DNA of 64,000 nucleotides, from contig NZ_JACJSC010000029.1 in NCBI RefSeq assembly GCF_014697575.1, positions 1 to 64,000 of the forward strand, read 5' to 3'. Below the pieces are notes generated by a model. The model searched no databases and was not told the origin of the DNA. It saw nothing but the letters and a program-made list of their open reading frames with translations. Both the position numbers and the translations under genes were made by a program. The stretch's first letter is position 1. Each line of letters opens with the position of its first letter. This DNA comes from Planktothrix sp. FACHB-1365 (lineage in GTDB: Bacteria > Cyanobacteriota > Cyanobacteriia > Cyanobacteriales > Microcoleaceae). Below, piece after piece: positions 9,083-17,958 of the stretch.

Positions 9083-9416
9083 TTAATCTTTCTCCTGTTT
9101 GATGGGTATTTTCTAGAAGATTACCTAAATTATCGCGGGTTTGTAACAGACAACCATTTTGGTCAAGACGTAAACCCTTATTAATTCTTTGTCCTTCTAC
9201 ATTATATTTTGGTGCAGGTGTTCGGATGACTTCTCCGTTAGGACGAATCATAACGACTGAAGCATCTGCAAATTTATATTCAATATAACCTCCTTTTGTA
9301 TTTTTGATAGTTGCTCCTAAAGAACGCAAAAACTCATCCGCTTCTTGACGACTCATCCCTGTTAAGTCCCCAAACTCAGATGCAGTTCCATTCCCCCCAA
9401 CTCCTTGACCGGGCAC
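9066..9416 (-). CDS. Orphan polymorphic-toxin C-terminal domain
   Basis: The 116-residue product starts at GTG (9414-9416), just after an in-frame TAG, with AGGAGAG about 12 bases upstream. It begins PGQGVGGNGTASEFG, the sort of junction normally found inside very large Rhs, haemagglutinin or CdiA-type proteins where the toxic C-terminal domain begins, and continues SRQEADEFLRSLG, EYKFADASVVMIRPNG, VIRTPAPKYN. That suggests a detached toxin domain, possibly a nuclease, with no delivery domain. The overlap with a small downstream gene fits toxin plus immunity. The toxin class is not identified. Confidence 0.6.
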   Translation of the reverse strand: MPGQGVGGNGTASEFGDLTGMSRQEADEFLRSLGATIKNTKGGYIEYKFADASVVMIRPNGEVIRTPAPKYNVEGQRINKGLRLDQNGCLLQTRDNLGNLLENTHQTGERLNEELE

Positions 9417-9449
9417 TAACTTCTAATCTCTCCTATTTAAAATTGCAAA

Positions 9450-9496
9450 ATCCTGAACACAGGGTGACTGTTTAACAGCCATCTCGAGTTCAGGAT
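9450..9496 (-). terminator. Terminator of ho1
   Basis: A 9-bp inverted repeat ATCCTGAAC / GTTCAGGAT (9450-9458 and 9488-9496) lies just past the ho1 stop. Read on the minus strand, the stem is followed by TTTT. Confidence 0.6.
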
Positions 9497-9524
9497 TAAG
9501 TTGAATCTTCCGTGTTTTAACTGA

Positions 9525-10247
9525 TTATTCGGCGGCGGTTGCTAACTCTTCCGTTGACCCTTGGGTACGACGGCGAGTTAACGTATTGAATAACATTTGA
9601 CCAATGGCTTTAATTAAATTACCTTCTAATTCATTAAACATTTTCATGTTCATTCCGAAGGCATCATTGGCTTCATCAACAATGCGAGTCGCCATGTCTT
9701 GGTCAATATCAACGCTATCCATTTGTTGACGATAATTCACTTTAAAAGCTTTTTCATCAGGAATATCGTTGAACTCGTAAAATTGGGTTCCTTTCCCTTC
9801 TGGGAGGTTCATGGCATTTTGAGCAATTCCTTTGAGAATTTGACCCCCAGATAAATCACCCATATAGCGAGTATAGAGATGAGCAATTAATAATTCAGGT
9901 TGAGAATTAGAAACTTCCCGAATTCGAGCCACATAAGCTTTTCCTGCTTCAGAAGGTTGTACTTCTTCCTTCCAATTTTCTCCATAATAAAAGTATAAAT
10001 CCTGCTCTAAACTTTGTTTGCGGTTGAGTTCAGGAAAATACAATTTGGATAAAACAGGATGGTTGCGGTGGCGTTCCATCTCCTCTTCCATTGCAGAGTA
10101 GACGAAATAGAGATTTCCCGCTAATTTCCGGTAAGACGTCTTTTCTACCGTACCCTTTAAAAAGCACTTGATAAAACCGACGTTTTCCGCCATTGTGTGA
10201 GACTTTTTCGTGCCTTCTCGCAGTTGGGTTGCTAAGTTAACGCTCAT
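9525..10247 (-). CDS. ho1: Haem oxygenase 1
   Basis: This enzyme opens haem to biliverdin, CO and iron with reduced ferredoxin, the first step towards phycobilins. I start it at ATG 10245-10247 (MSVNLATQLREGTKKSH), which gives 240 residues and places the proximal haem ligand at H17 as in Synechocystis HO-1. A longer in-frame extension to 10373 adds 42 residues with no homology to the family. The signature GDLSGGQILKGIA, which forms the distal haem helix, is intact. It is co-directional with gun4 upstream, so two branches of tetrapyrrole metabolism sit together. Confidence 0.95.
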   Translation of the reverse strand: MSVNLATQLREGTKKSHTMAENVGFIKCFLKGTVEKTSYRKLAGNLYFVYSAMEEEMERHRNHPVLSKLYFPELNRKQSLEQDLYFYYGENWKEEVQPSEAGKAYVARIREVSNSQPELLIAHLYTRYMGDLSGGQILKGIAQNAMNLPEGKGTQFYEFNDIPDEKAFKVNYRQQMDSVDIDQDMATRIVDEANDAFGMNMKMFNELEGNLIKAIGQMLFNTLTRRRTQGSTEELATAAE

Positions 10248-10415
10248 ACTAAAAAATTTAATCCCAAAGCTAAATTCAACAGTAGGGGTCTTGCTAATGA
10301 CAGCACCGTGAAAAAACCGCCTAATTTTTAAGATTAAACTGATTTGATGAGAAATGGTGTTAAGAATTGTCACATTTGCGGGTCAGGATTCGTTCTATTC
10401 CGAAGGTGACAGGCC

Positions 10416-11144
10416 TTAAGACTTTAACCAAGCTGGGTGAGAGAGTAACGCTTCAATGACTCGCACTCCTCGCAATTGATTAGATAGAGGAAGATGACCT
10501 TTTGGTGCTGTTAAATCCCAAGTAAATCCTTGGGGATAGCGCGTCCAATTTCGACCTGTGCGCCACCCAATTTTCGGCCAGAGTTTATCCCAATTTTTAT
10601 TAACACCAAGCCAGAGTTCTCTTTGGATAGAATAGCCGAATTTGCCTTCAGAATGAATCCGCCAAAGAGCATCAAGGGTGTGTAAATCCGTCGTTGGAAA
10701 GCGTTCAATCTCAGAAAAATAAAGCCATTTTCTTTGTAAAGCCGAAGCTCCAGCTAATTCACAAAGGTTTTGTAAACTTAATTTATCAGCCTCTAAAAAG
10801 TTTTGTTCGGCGAGTAATTTTTGCAAGGGAATATAATCTATTCCGGCTTCGGATTTTAACGGGACAATTCCCGTAGGAAAATGGGTTTGCAAAAAGGTAC
10901 TGACTTTTTCTGAATTGGGATGAGCCGTATATAAAATTTGATAAACTTTACCCTCAACTACACTAGGGGGATGAGACTGCTGTTTTAATAAAAATTCCAT
11001 TAAAACATCCCAAACTGTCTCCCCACCTTGGGTTAATGTTTGTAGCAGTTGGAATTGGGCTTTTTCCGACCCTGCAAAAAGCTGAGAGCGTAATTCATCC
11101 GCACTCATGAGGTCAAGTTGTGGGGAAGTGGTCAAGTCAGTCAT
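10416..11144 (-). CDS. gun4: GUN4, magnesium chelatase activator
   Basis: The 242-residue protein binds protoporphyrin IX and Mg-protoporphyrin and stimulates Mg-chelatase, directing the pathway to chlorophyll. The N-terminal ~85 residues form the helical bundle typical of cyanobacterial homologues; the GUN4 core follows (about 95-235) with DYIPLQKLLAEQNFLEAD, then WRIHSEGKFGYSIQ, WTRYPQGFTWDLTAPKGHLP. Length matches Synechocystis Gun4 (about 233). It lies 168 bases upstream of ho1 and 76 bases downstream of rfaE2, all on one strand. Confidence 0.93.
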   Translation of the reverse strand: MTDLTTSPQLDLMSADELRSQLFAGSEKAQFQLLQTLTQGGETVWDVLMEFLLKQQSHPPSVVEGKVYQILYTAHPNSEKVSTFLQTHFPTGIVPLKSEAGIDYIPLQKLLAEQNFLEADKLSLQNLCELAGASALQRKWLYFSEIERFPTTDLHTLDALWRIHSEGKFGYSIQRELWLGVNKNWDKLWPKIGWRTGRNWTRYPQGFTWDLTAPKGHLPLSNQLRGVRVIEALLSHPAWLKS

Positions 11145-11220
11145 AAGGGGCGTAGCGTTTCAGGTTTTGATTGAGGACAAAATTCTCAACTTCAATTATT
11201 GTACAAGGAGCCGGGAATAG

Positions 11221-11709
11221 TTAACCGTTGAGAATTCGTTGAATCAGGGCAGTGGTGGAGGAGGGAACTTCAATATTAATGAAAGCCACTTCACCGCCAT
11301 AGCATTGTACAATAGGGGCTTCGGGGAGGGTTTCTAAGGTGTAGTCTCCTCCTTTAACGTAAATATCGGGTTTCAGGGTCGCGATTAAATCATCGGCTGT
11401 GGTTTGGGAAAAAATCACCACACCATCAACAGGTTTCAAACTAGCAAGCACTTCCGCCCGTTGTGCTTCAGGGACAATCGGACGGGGAGGCTGTCCGGGT
11501 TTTTGGGGTTTAATCCTTTGGACGGACAAATCGCTATTTAATCCGACAACGAGCGATCGCCCTAAAGCTTTAGCGGCTTGTAAATAGCGAACATGACCTG
11601 CATGAATTAAATCAAAACAGCCATTCGTAAAAACAAGCGGACGCCACTGCTCAGGATGAAGGGTGATGTCTTGTTGTAATTGGGTTAAGGTGTAGAGATA
11701 AGGAGTCAT
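11221..11709 (-). CDS. rfaE2: Heptose 1-phosphate adenylyltransferase
   Basis: The 162-residue nucleotidyltransferase corresponds to the C-terminal domain of HldE/RfaE. It activates D-glycero-beta-D-manno-heptose 1-phosphate with ATP to form the ADP-heptose precursor of cell-surface polysaccharide. Motifs are FTNGCFDLIHAGHV (the HxGH nucleotide-binding motif), VGLNSDLSVQRIK, and DIYVKGGDYTLETLPE. It is the stand-alone form lacking the N-terminal sugar kinase domain. The gene begins a co-directional rfaE2-gun4-ho1 series. Confidence 0.88.
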   Translation of the reverse strand: MTPYLYTLTQLQQDITLHPEQWRPLVFTNGCFDLIHAGHVRYLQAAKALGRSLVVGLNSDLSVQRIKPQKPGQPPRPIVPEAQRAEVLASLKPVDGVVIFSQTTADDLIATLKPDIYVKGGDYTLETLPEAPIVQCYGGEVAFINIEVPSSTTALIQRILNG

Positions 11710-12123
11710 TCAAGTCTAAGTAGGGAGGATGAGAATTTATTGAAATCAGTTCGCCAGAGGAATATCATTCACGTTTTTTTTGTTTTGTCAAGAGGTTTTT
11801 AGCTGTCCCAATCCCCTCTATCCAACAAATTACTGAATCTCAGTTCGCTGTTATTGCTCCGAACCGATTAAGATTGTAACGTTTGTTGATCTTAACCTTG
11901 CAAAGGAATTAAAAAATGAAATACTGAATGGGTAAGGACAGATAAAGCCAAACCCTTAATTTTTGAAACCTGTTGCAACCGACCCATAAGTTTGATAGAG
12001 AAAGATAGGAACTTTCCGGTCTGAACATCTCCTAACTAACTCTCAAAAGTTTGGGTTAGGCGAGACATCAGGAAACTCAGATCTCGATCTGGGTCAACCA
12101 TTACTTAGCTTACGAATAATCTA
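11710..12123. other. Divergent intergenic region, no gene seen
   Basis: About 410 bases separate rfaE2 (minus) from the HpsJ-like gene (plus). I find no convincing ORF, tRNA or strong hairpin. It presumably carries both promoters, but no regulator site is recognisable. Confidence 0.4.
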
Positions 12124-12957
12124 ATGAAAGCCACTTCTAGCCGTCAATTTTCCTCTACAACCTCTGTAATCCTAAAACTGGTTGGGGTAATTTTACTTCT
12201 CTCTTCCCTTGTGGATTATCTGGTACTTTTGATTCCGCCAAATTTTCTCAATCGAGGGTGGCAAATTAGTGTCACCAGCGACTTAGTAGATCGAGGTATT
12301 GTGCCTATGGTGGGAATGGCCTTGATCTTTGTTGCCTTTTGGATGGATAGTGCCATAGAAGGAACTGTCAAACCGAGTAAACCTTTTACCAGTTTAAGAT
12401 TTTGGGTGGCATTACTAGCAAGTTTATTGGGGCTGTTATATCTGTTACTGTTTCCGTTGCATCTCAATAATACTCGTTTGGCTAGAGCCGAAGCTCTTAC
12501 ACAAATTAATCAACAAGCTACTCAAGCTCAAACTCAACTGGAACAGCAAATTAGTAGCGAACAATTTCAACAACAAATTCAACAGCGAAAAACTCAGCTT
12601 AAAGATCAATTTGCTGGCTTGACACAAAATCCTGATGCGCTCAATCAAGCCCTTTCTAATCCCAATCTACCGAAGCCCGTTAAAGACATTTTAGAACAGT
12701 CTAAATCGAATCCGAAAGCTATTGAAGAGTTTCTCAATCAACAAGCAGATAATTTACCGACACAGTTGTTAACTCAAATTCGCGATCGCAAACAAGAACT
12801 TGAACAACAAGCCAAAACCCAGTCGTTGAAATCAAGTTTACGAACCGGAATTAGTAGCTTATTATTAGCCATTGGCTATATTACAATTGGTTGGACAGGA
12901 TTAAAAGGTCTGGGTATTCTCCGGGGTGGAAATCGTCGTAAAACCCCAGCAGCTTAA
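12124..12957 (+). CDS. HpsJ-like membrane protein with coiled coil
   Basis: The 277-residue protein has an N-terminal membrane helix (about 18-37), further hydrophobic segments near 58-70 and 90-112, a Gln-rich helical region (about 120-230, QINQQATQAQTQLEQQ), and a last membrane helix near 240-258. The arrangement fits the HpsJ family, named for a hormogonium polysaccharide locus in Nostoc and associated with exopolysaccharide and cyanoexosortase systems. The neighbouring glycosyltransferase at 13179 and the heptose gene at 11221 agree with a surface-polysaccharide role. The family assignment is from pattern memory. Confidence 0.65.
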   Translation: MKATSSRQFSSTTSVILKLVGVILLLSSLVDYLVLLIPPNFLNRGWQISVTSDLVDRGIVPMVGMALIFVAFWMDSAIEGTVKPSKPFTSLRFWVALLASLLGLLYLLLFPLHLNNTRLARAEALTQINQQATQAQTQLEQQISSEQFQQQIQQRKTQLKDQFAGLTQNPDALNQALSNPNLPKPVKDILEQSKSNPKAIEEFLNQQADNLPTQLLTQIRDRKQELEQQAKTQSLKSSLRTGISSLLLAIGYITIGWTGLKGLGILRGGNRRKTPAA

Positions 12958-13175
12958 CAGTTATCAGTGTAGAGACGTGCCAAAAGCCTTACGGCATGGC
13001 TCCGCCAAGGCGCGTCTGTACCAGTTATCAGTGAAAACAAAAAAATCTTGATTTTATTCATTCAAACCAACAATCAACTCGATATAACTGATCACTGGTA
13101 CAGACGCGCCATGGCACGTCTCTACACTGATAACTGATAACTGATCACTGGTAACTGATAACTGATAACTGATTT
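12958..13175. repeat. Nested inverted repeat with heptamer tandem repeats
   Basis: A perfect 24-bp inverted repeat (12958-12981 and 13113-13136, containing GTAGAGACGTGCC) encloses a second one, GGCGCGTCTGTACC and its complement, with one mismatch over 24 bp (about 13009-13032 and 13087-13110). The right side runs into tandem copies of the heptamer AACTGAT/GATAACT (about 13126-13172). Heptameric tandem repeats and GTAGAGACGT palindromes are known dispersed families in filamentous cyanobacteria. The array ends seven bases before the next start codon. Confidence 0.8.
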
Positions 13176-13178
13176 TTC

Positions 13179-14087
13179 ATGTTTTCTATTTATATTCTCA
13201 CTGCCAACGAAGAAATTGATATCGCGGATTGTATTGAATCGGCGGCCTTATCGGATGACATTATTGTGGTCGATTCTTTCAGTCAAGATCGTACCGTTGA
13301 AATTGCTCAACAGTATCCCGTTCGCGTGGTACAACATTCCTTTGAAAGTCACGGAAAACAACGGACTTGGATGTTACAAGAAATTCCCACTAAACATGAG
13401 TGGGTTTACATTTTAGAAGCCGATGAACGGATGACCCCAGAGTTGTTTCAAGAATGTTTACAAGCCATCCAAAGCGATGATTTTATTGGGTATTATGTCG
13501 CCGAACGGGTGATATTTTTAGGCAGTTGGATTCGACGCAGTACCCAATATCCTCGGTATCAAATGCGTCTTTTTCGTAAGGATAAAGTTTGGTTTACCGA
13601 TTATGGTCACACCGAACGAGAAGTTTGTAACGGCCCTACGGGATTTATTCAAGAAACCTATCCCCATTATACCTGTAGTAAAGGGTTATCCCGTTGGATT
13701 GAAAAACACAATCGTTATTCAACGGATGAAGCCGTAGAAACGCTACGTCAGTTACAGGCGGGAACAGTAAATTGGAAGGATTTATTCTTAGGTTCATCGG
13801 AAGTTGAACGGCGACGGGCGTTAAAAGATTTATCCTTACGTTTACCTTTTAGACCCCTAATTCGGTTTCTGTATATGTACTTTATTTTAGGGGGAATTTT
13901 AGATGGTCGTTCAGGATTTACTTGGTGTGTTTTACAAGCGTTTTATGAATATTTGATTTTGCTGAAAGTTTGGGAGGTTCAAAACTCACCTCAACTTTAT
14001 GCAGAGCAACTTCAAACGACAACTTTACCCCATTTAGAAAAAGTAGAATCCCAGACTGTTATCTCCAATCTGGGAACCAAACCTTAA
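13179..14087 (+). CDS. Family 2 glycosyltransferase, WaaE/KdtX type
   Basis: The 302-residue enzyme has the GT-A fold of family GT2: the nucleotide-sugar region ILTANEEIDIADCIES, DDIIVVDSFSQDRTVEIA, then EWVYILEADERMTPEL in place of the DXD site, and a C-terminal part (RWIEKHNRYSTDEA) typical of WaaE/KdtX-like lipopolysaccharide-core transferases. It probably adds a sugar at the cytoplasmic membrane to lipid-linked saccharide; donor and acceptor are unknown. The heptamer repeat array directly upstream leaves almost no space for a leader, so transcription probably comes through from the HpsJ-like gene. Confidence 0.85.
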   Translation: MFSIYILTANEEIDIADCIESAALSDDIIVVDSFSQDRTVEIAQQYPVRVVQHSFESHGKQRTWMLQEIPTKHEWVYILEADERMTPELFQECLQAIQSDDFIGYYVAERVIFLGSWIRRSTQYPRYQMRLFRKDKVWFTDYGHTEREVCNGPTGFIQETYPHYTCSKGLSRWIEKHNRYSTDEAVETLRQLQAGTVNWKDLFLGSSEVERRRALKDLSLRLPFRPLIRFLYMYFILGGILDGRSGFTWCVLQAFYEYLILLKVWEVQNSPQLYAEQLQTTTLPHLEKVESQTVISNLGTKP

Positions 14088-14116
14088 TCTTTATTTTTCC
14101 ATCTGGTTTTTATCGT

Positions 14117-15886
14117 TCAGGGTGCTTTTATTCCAGTCGCTAAGGCTTTTAATTCTGATTCTCCGGCTTTTTTTAACAATCGTGTGAGTTGTACATTACA
14201 CAGAATAATTATTAATCCTTGACCCATTAAACTCATCAGAATCGAGGATGTTGTGGCTGAAGAAACAGAGATGAAGGAGAGGGCAGACCACACATAAGCT
14301 GCGTCACTTCCCCCGTGAGAGGAAAATAGCAGAACAATAATAAATGGGGGAATAACTAGAAGTGCTGATACGATTCCTGCTGCCCATAAGGTTCGTTTTG
14401 GTGTTTTCATCATCAACATTAATTGACCAATACTGGCGCAAAGCAGCATGAAACTCAAATGTAAACCAACTGCTAACAACATTTGGTTTTTTTCAGAGGG
14501 TTTAACGATGAGGGAAATCGTTACAATCCAAATAGTAGAAGCGATTAATAAATTAATCAAAATGGCAACAATTGCCGGACTTTTATCGCCCCAAACTAAA
14601 TCATTTCCCAGGTTTATCCACCAATACTGTTTCCGTTCTCGACGATATCGAACCCAATCTTGTAGGGTTTGTCGTTGGGGAGAAAGAGCAAAAATTAAAC
14701 CTAAAATCAGGAAAATATTAGCGATGAAAATTGAAGAAGAGTCATTATAAACGGATTCAAAATCAGCACTTGTAAACCCTAAAGCTAATAAGGTGAAACT
14801 AATCGTTAATAAATAACTTTGCTTTTTACTTAAAGCCGGAAGATTGGGATGATTGTAGTTCCGTTTTAAGGCTTGCCAAATCCAATAGGTTAAAACCGCA
14901 TAATTGAGTAACGCTAATCCCCATAGAGAAACACCATTTTCTCCTATCCCTAATCCAAACCATTCTAATTGCTGGATATTGGCGTGAGAGAAGGGATAAT
15001 TTAAGTAACTTTCTCCTGTGCGATTAATTAAATAGCGAAGCAAACAGGTCGGAGAAAACAGATTTAGCCAATCCCAACCATCATGGGTTATAACTTTATT
15101 ATTGGCAATCCAGATAAACATCAAAATGAAGCTACTACCGACCCAAGATTGTAATCCATGTAACCAAGAACTGGTGGTAAGGCCAACTAACAATGCAAGA
15201 CTATAGAAAAATGCACAACTCGCTACGGTCAAACCATAAAAACTCAAGGTTTCTAAGGGTGAGATATTAGCTGAAATTCCTGCCCATAATTGATAGGGAA
15301 TTGTGAGCAAAATTCCGAGATAAACTAAACTCGGTACTCCTAATAATTTGCCGATTAAAATAGTTTGGGCAGATTGAGGACTTAATCGAATAAAATTCAG
15401 GGTTCCTCGCCGTTCTTCCGTGGCTAAATCATTAATCAGCATATAGGTTCCTAGAACAATTAAGCTAAAAACCGCTAACACACTGATCCAAATAAAAATA
15501 TTCGTCCAGTAGTCCGTAAACCAATGATTAAAATCAATTAAATTATGAGGACAATCAGAATTTTTGAGTTTTTCAAGGGTTTTCAGTTGTTGTTCTAAAA
15601 CTGAACGTTTTGTAGCATCGGTTATGTTAACCAGTTTATCTTGTATTTGCCAATATTGTTTCTCGTAGGCTTGAAACCCTTGATTTTGAGAGGGACAGTA
15701 GGGGCTAGAAAGTTTAATTTTATTGATCCCAGGAAATTTATCGAAAGTGCTAAAAAATAAAATCACTTGGCTGAGGATAGAAATTCCGATGACCATCAGA
15801 ATATTGCGAAGTCGAAACCGACCTTTTATTTCTCGAACCAGTTGGGGGTTCCACTCGCTAAATTGATTTAAAATGGGAAGGTTCAT
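14117..15886 (-). CDS. ABC-2 type transporter permease
   Basis: This 589-residue membrane protein begins with a conserved cytoplasmic stretch (NPQLVREIKGRFRLRN), then a first helix, a ~90-residue extracytoplasmic loop, and about ten further hydrophobic segments. The phrase DLATEERRGTLNFIRLSPQS after the second helix is typical of ABC-2 permeases. It lies 40 bases downstream of the ATPase gene on the same strand, so the two form a two-gene exporter. Substrate is unknown. Confidence 0.85.
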   Translation of the reverse strand: MNLPILNQFSEWNPQLVREIKGRFRLRNILMVIGISILSQVILFFSTFDKFPGINKIKLSSPYCPSQNQGFQAYEKQYWQIQDKLVNITDATKRSVLEQQLKTLEKLKNSDCPHNLIDFNHWFTDYWTNIFIWISVLAVFSLIVLGTYMLINDLATEERRGTLNFIRLSPQSAQTILIGKLLGVPSLVYLGILLTIPYQLWAGISANISPLETLSFYGLTVASCAFFYSLALLVGLTTSSWLHGLQSWVGSSFILMFIWIANNKVITHDGWDWLNLFSPTCLLRYLINRTGESYLNYPFSHANIQQLEWFGLGIGENGVSLWGLALLNYAVLTYWIWQALKRNYNHPNLPALSKKQSYLLTISFTLLALGFTSADFESVYNDSSSIFIANIFLILGLIFALSPQRQTLQDWVRYRRERKQYWWINLGNDLVWGDKSPAIVAILINLLIASTIWIVTISLIVKPSEKNQMLLAVGLHLSFMLLCASIGQLMLMMKTPKRTLWAAGIVSALLVIPPFIIVLLFSSHGGSDAAYVWSALSFISVSSATTSSILMSLMGQGLIIILCNVQLTRLLKKAGESELKALATGIKAP

Positions 15887-15926
15887 GACCGTTATTCCTG
15901 AATAAAGTTAAACGGGGGGAGTTATT

Positions 15927-16877
15927 CTAAGAGGCTTGTTTATGTCCGAGTTTTAAGAAAATCGATTCTAAATTTTCTTGAACTCGATGAAATTCACTTA
16001 AGGGGATTTGGGCTTTAATTAGCGATCGCAATAAAATAGCAGCGTCTTTTTCTGTACCCGAAAAGTGAATTTTAACTTGTAGATTCCCAGGTAAAATTTC
16101 CCAACTTTGAACCGCCGGATGATTTTTGAGTTCAACGATGAGTGTATCCAGTTTACCCAATGTGGATATAAAAATATACGGGATACTTAACCGTTTATAT
16201 AATTCTTCAATGGATGCACTTTCGACTAAATACCCCAATTCCATAATCCCAATACAGGTACAAAAATCCTCTAAATCGCTTAAAACATGGGAGGAAATCA
16301 CAATGGTCATTCCCGCTTCATGTAAAGCTTTAATAATCTCCCGAAACTGCATTCGAGCAATGGGATCTAAACCCGATACGGGTTCATCGAGAAAAAGTAA
16401 TAAAGGTTCATGAATAATCGTGCGACCTAAACTCAAACGTTGTTTCATTCCCCGTGACAAGGTGGAAATTAAACTATTGCGTTTATGGGTTAACTGCACG
16501 ATTTCCAAGACTTCATATAATCGTTGAGTCCGGCGAGGTTCGCGTAAATAATACAACCGAGCAAAATAATCTAAATAATCCCAAACACTGAGATCATCAT
16601 ACAGGGGAAAATCATCAGGTAAATACCCCAAACGTTGTTTTATTTTAGGGTTTGTATGATCCCGTGATAACGCCTCTCCGTTAATATAAATTTCCCCCAT
16701 TGTGGGTTCTTCTACGGTGGCTAACATCCGCAATAACGTTGTTTTTCCGGCCCCATTAGGCCCAATGAGTCCGTAGACTTCACCCATTGCGATTTGTAAA
16801 TCTAAATCATTGACCGCAAAGTGGCGTTCAAATCGTTTGGTGAGTCCACGAGTTTGAATGGCAAGGTCTTTTGTCAT
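15927..16877 (-). CDS. ABC transporter ATP-binding protein
   Basis: The 316-residue ATPase powers the permease encoded next to it. Walker A is GPNGAGKTT (about 38-46), the signature is LSRGMKQRLSLGR, and Walker B is LLLFLDEPVSGLDP, followed by the switch histidine in ISSHVLSD. A C-terminal ~90-residue domain is typical of ABC-2 (CcmA/NatA-like) ATPases. All catalytic residues are intact. Confidence 0.93.
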   Translation of the reverse strand: MTKDLAIQTRGLTKRFERHFAVNDLDLQIAMGEVYGLIGPNGAGKTTLLRMLATVEEPTMGEIYINGEALSRDHTNPKIKQRLGYLPDDFPLYDDLSVWDYLDYFARLYYLREPRRTQRLYEVLEIVQLTHKRNSLISTLSRGMKQRLSLGRTIIHEPLLLFLDEPVSGLDPIARMQFREIIKALHEAGMTIVISSHVLSDLEDFCTCIGIMELGYLVESASIEELYKRLSIPYIFISTLGKLDTLIVELKNHPAVQSWEILPGNLQVKIHFSGTEKDAAILLRSLIKAQIPLSEFHRVQENLESIFLKLGHKQAS

Positions 16878-17086
16878 TTTGGTAGGAAAGAAAGGGTATG
16901 AAGTTGTAACTTAGACTTCCCCTACAACAAGCTCTAGCCGATTTACGGACACAAATCTTAATCCTTGAAATTTTGGTTCAAGATCCAAGATGGTTTAGAC
17001 TAATCCCTATCTTTACCGAGGTCATCAATTGATCAGAATCAGTTTTGATCGAATTGATTTTTACTAAATTTTGGAGCTATCTATCT

Positions 17087-17347
17087 ATGTTAATTAAAAC
17101 TTATCCTTATTTTTCTCATTCTATTTATTATCACTGCTTCATTCAAGTTCCTTCTGCTTCTCCAACAATTCCACCCAATGCCATGTTGATTGATAAAAAA
17201 GGTCAAGATTTAGTAGAGATTGGGGCTGTTTTATTAGCAATTTTCCTAATTTTAGTGATAAAACTCATTAGTCAAAAAGTAGAATACGCCCTAATTTTTG
17301 CAGCAATTTTAACGGCGATTTTAGTTCCTCTTTTATGGTTTTTGTAA
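17087..17347 (+). CDS. Small hypothetical membrane protein
   Basis: From ATG 17087 (GGAG 11 bases upstream) this encodes about 86 residues; an alternative upstream TTG at 17045 has no ribosome site. The C-terminal half has two hydrophobic helices (AVLLAIFLILVIKLI and ALIFAAILTAILVPLL). I do not recognise a family. It could be an orphan gene or a chance ORF in AT-rich DNA, but the ribosome site and the inverted repeat after the stop favour a gene. Confidence 0.45.
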   Translation: MLIKTYPYFSHSIYYHCFIQVPSASPTIPPNAMLIDKKGQDLVEIGAVLLAIFLILVIKLISQKVEYALIFAAILTAILVPLLWFL

Positions 17348-17379
17348 CCTCAATAATTATAAATTAACGATCAATCTTT

Positions 17380-17420
17380 GATAATTATCCTCATAATATA
17401 AGATCAAAAGGATAATTATC
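17380..17420. terminator. Inverted repeat between convergent genes
   Basis: GATAATTATCC (17380-17390) and GGATAATTATC (17410-17420) form a perfect 11-bp stem between genes that end at 17347 (plus) and 17459 (minus). It probably serves as a two-way terminator although it lacks a long T-run. Confidence 0.5.
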
Positions 17421-17458
17421 ATTTCCAAGCTAATACCAATCCGCAGTCAACCTAAATT

Positions 17459-17857
17459 CTAGTGACAAACTCCGGTAAACGTTTGACCACTATGCTGAAT
17501 TTGAACGACACTGTAGTTACCTAGTAGGGTAAAACTAATCGGACTTCCCGCTTGAGATTTTCCACTAAATGTATTGTCCCCTTGATAGGTTGTAGAAGCT
17601 AAACCTGCGGGTTCCATTTCTCCATTCATGAATTCATTGATGGTGACAGAAACGGGTTGCTTTTTTTGCATGGTGTTGTCATCAATGACAGAGGTATAAA
17701 AGTAGATTTTCTGCCCTTGATTGGTCATTCCTTTGGCAATACAGATAATGCCATCACCTAAACTGGGAGCGGCTGAGGCTATTTGGACTGCAATGCTAGG
17801 AAATAGAAATAGTGTTCCTATCGCTACAGCACTCAATTTGTTAAGAAAATTTAACAT
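17459..17857 (-). CDS. Secreted protein of unknown function
   Basis: I start at ATG 17855-17857 (MLNFLNKLSAVAIG), which puts a normal signal peptide at residues 1-30 with cleavage near ASA-AP; a longer frame to 17941 would place 28 polar residues before it. The mature ~100-residue domain is beta-rich, with two cysteines (GIICIAKG and the C-terminal TGVCH) that could form a disulfide. No family recognised. The upstream gene at 17959 is divergent and close. Confidence 0.65.
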   Translation of the reverse strand: MLNFLNKLSAVAIGTLFLFPSIAVQIASAAPSLGDGIICIAKGMTNQGQKIYFYTSVIDDNTMQKKQPVSVTINEFMNGEMEPAGLASTTYQGDNTFSGKSQAGSPISFTLLGNYSVVQIQHSGQTFTGVCH

Positions 17858-17958
17858 ACGCTCGGTAATTGTTGAATAGATCGACGCAACTTCAGGTATT
17901 ATTTTATCATGAAAAATTAGCGAATTATTCTTGAACATCAAGATAGGAATTTCAAATT

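Noticed and set aside
10248-10373. N-terminal extension of haem oxygenase
   Set aside because: The 42 extra residues have no counterpart in the family, and the internal ATG places the haem ligand at the standard H17.
13126-13172. Short tandem repeats as a CRISPR or replication-origin iteron array
   Set aside because: The 7-bp unit and lack of spacers fit the dispersed cyanobacterial heptamer family; no DnaA boxes or rep gene are nearby.
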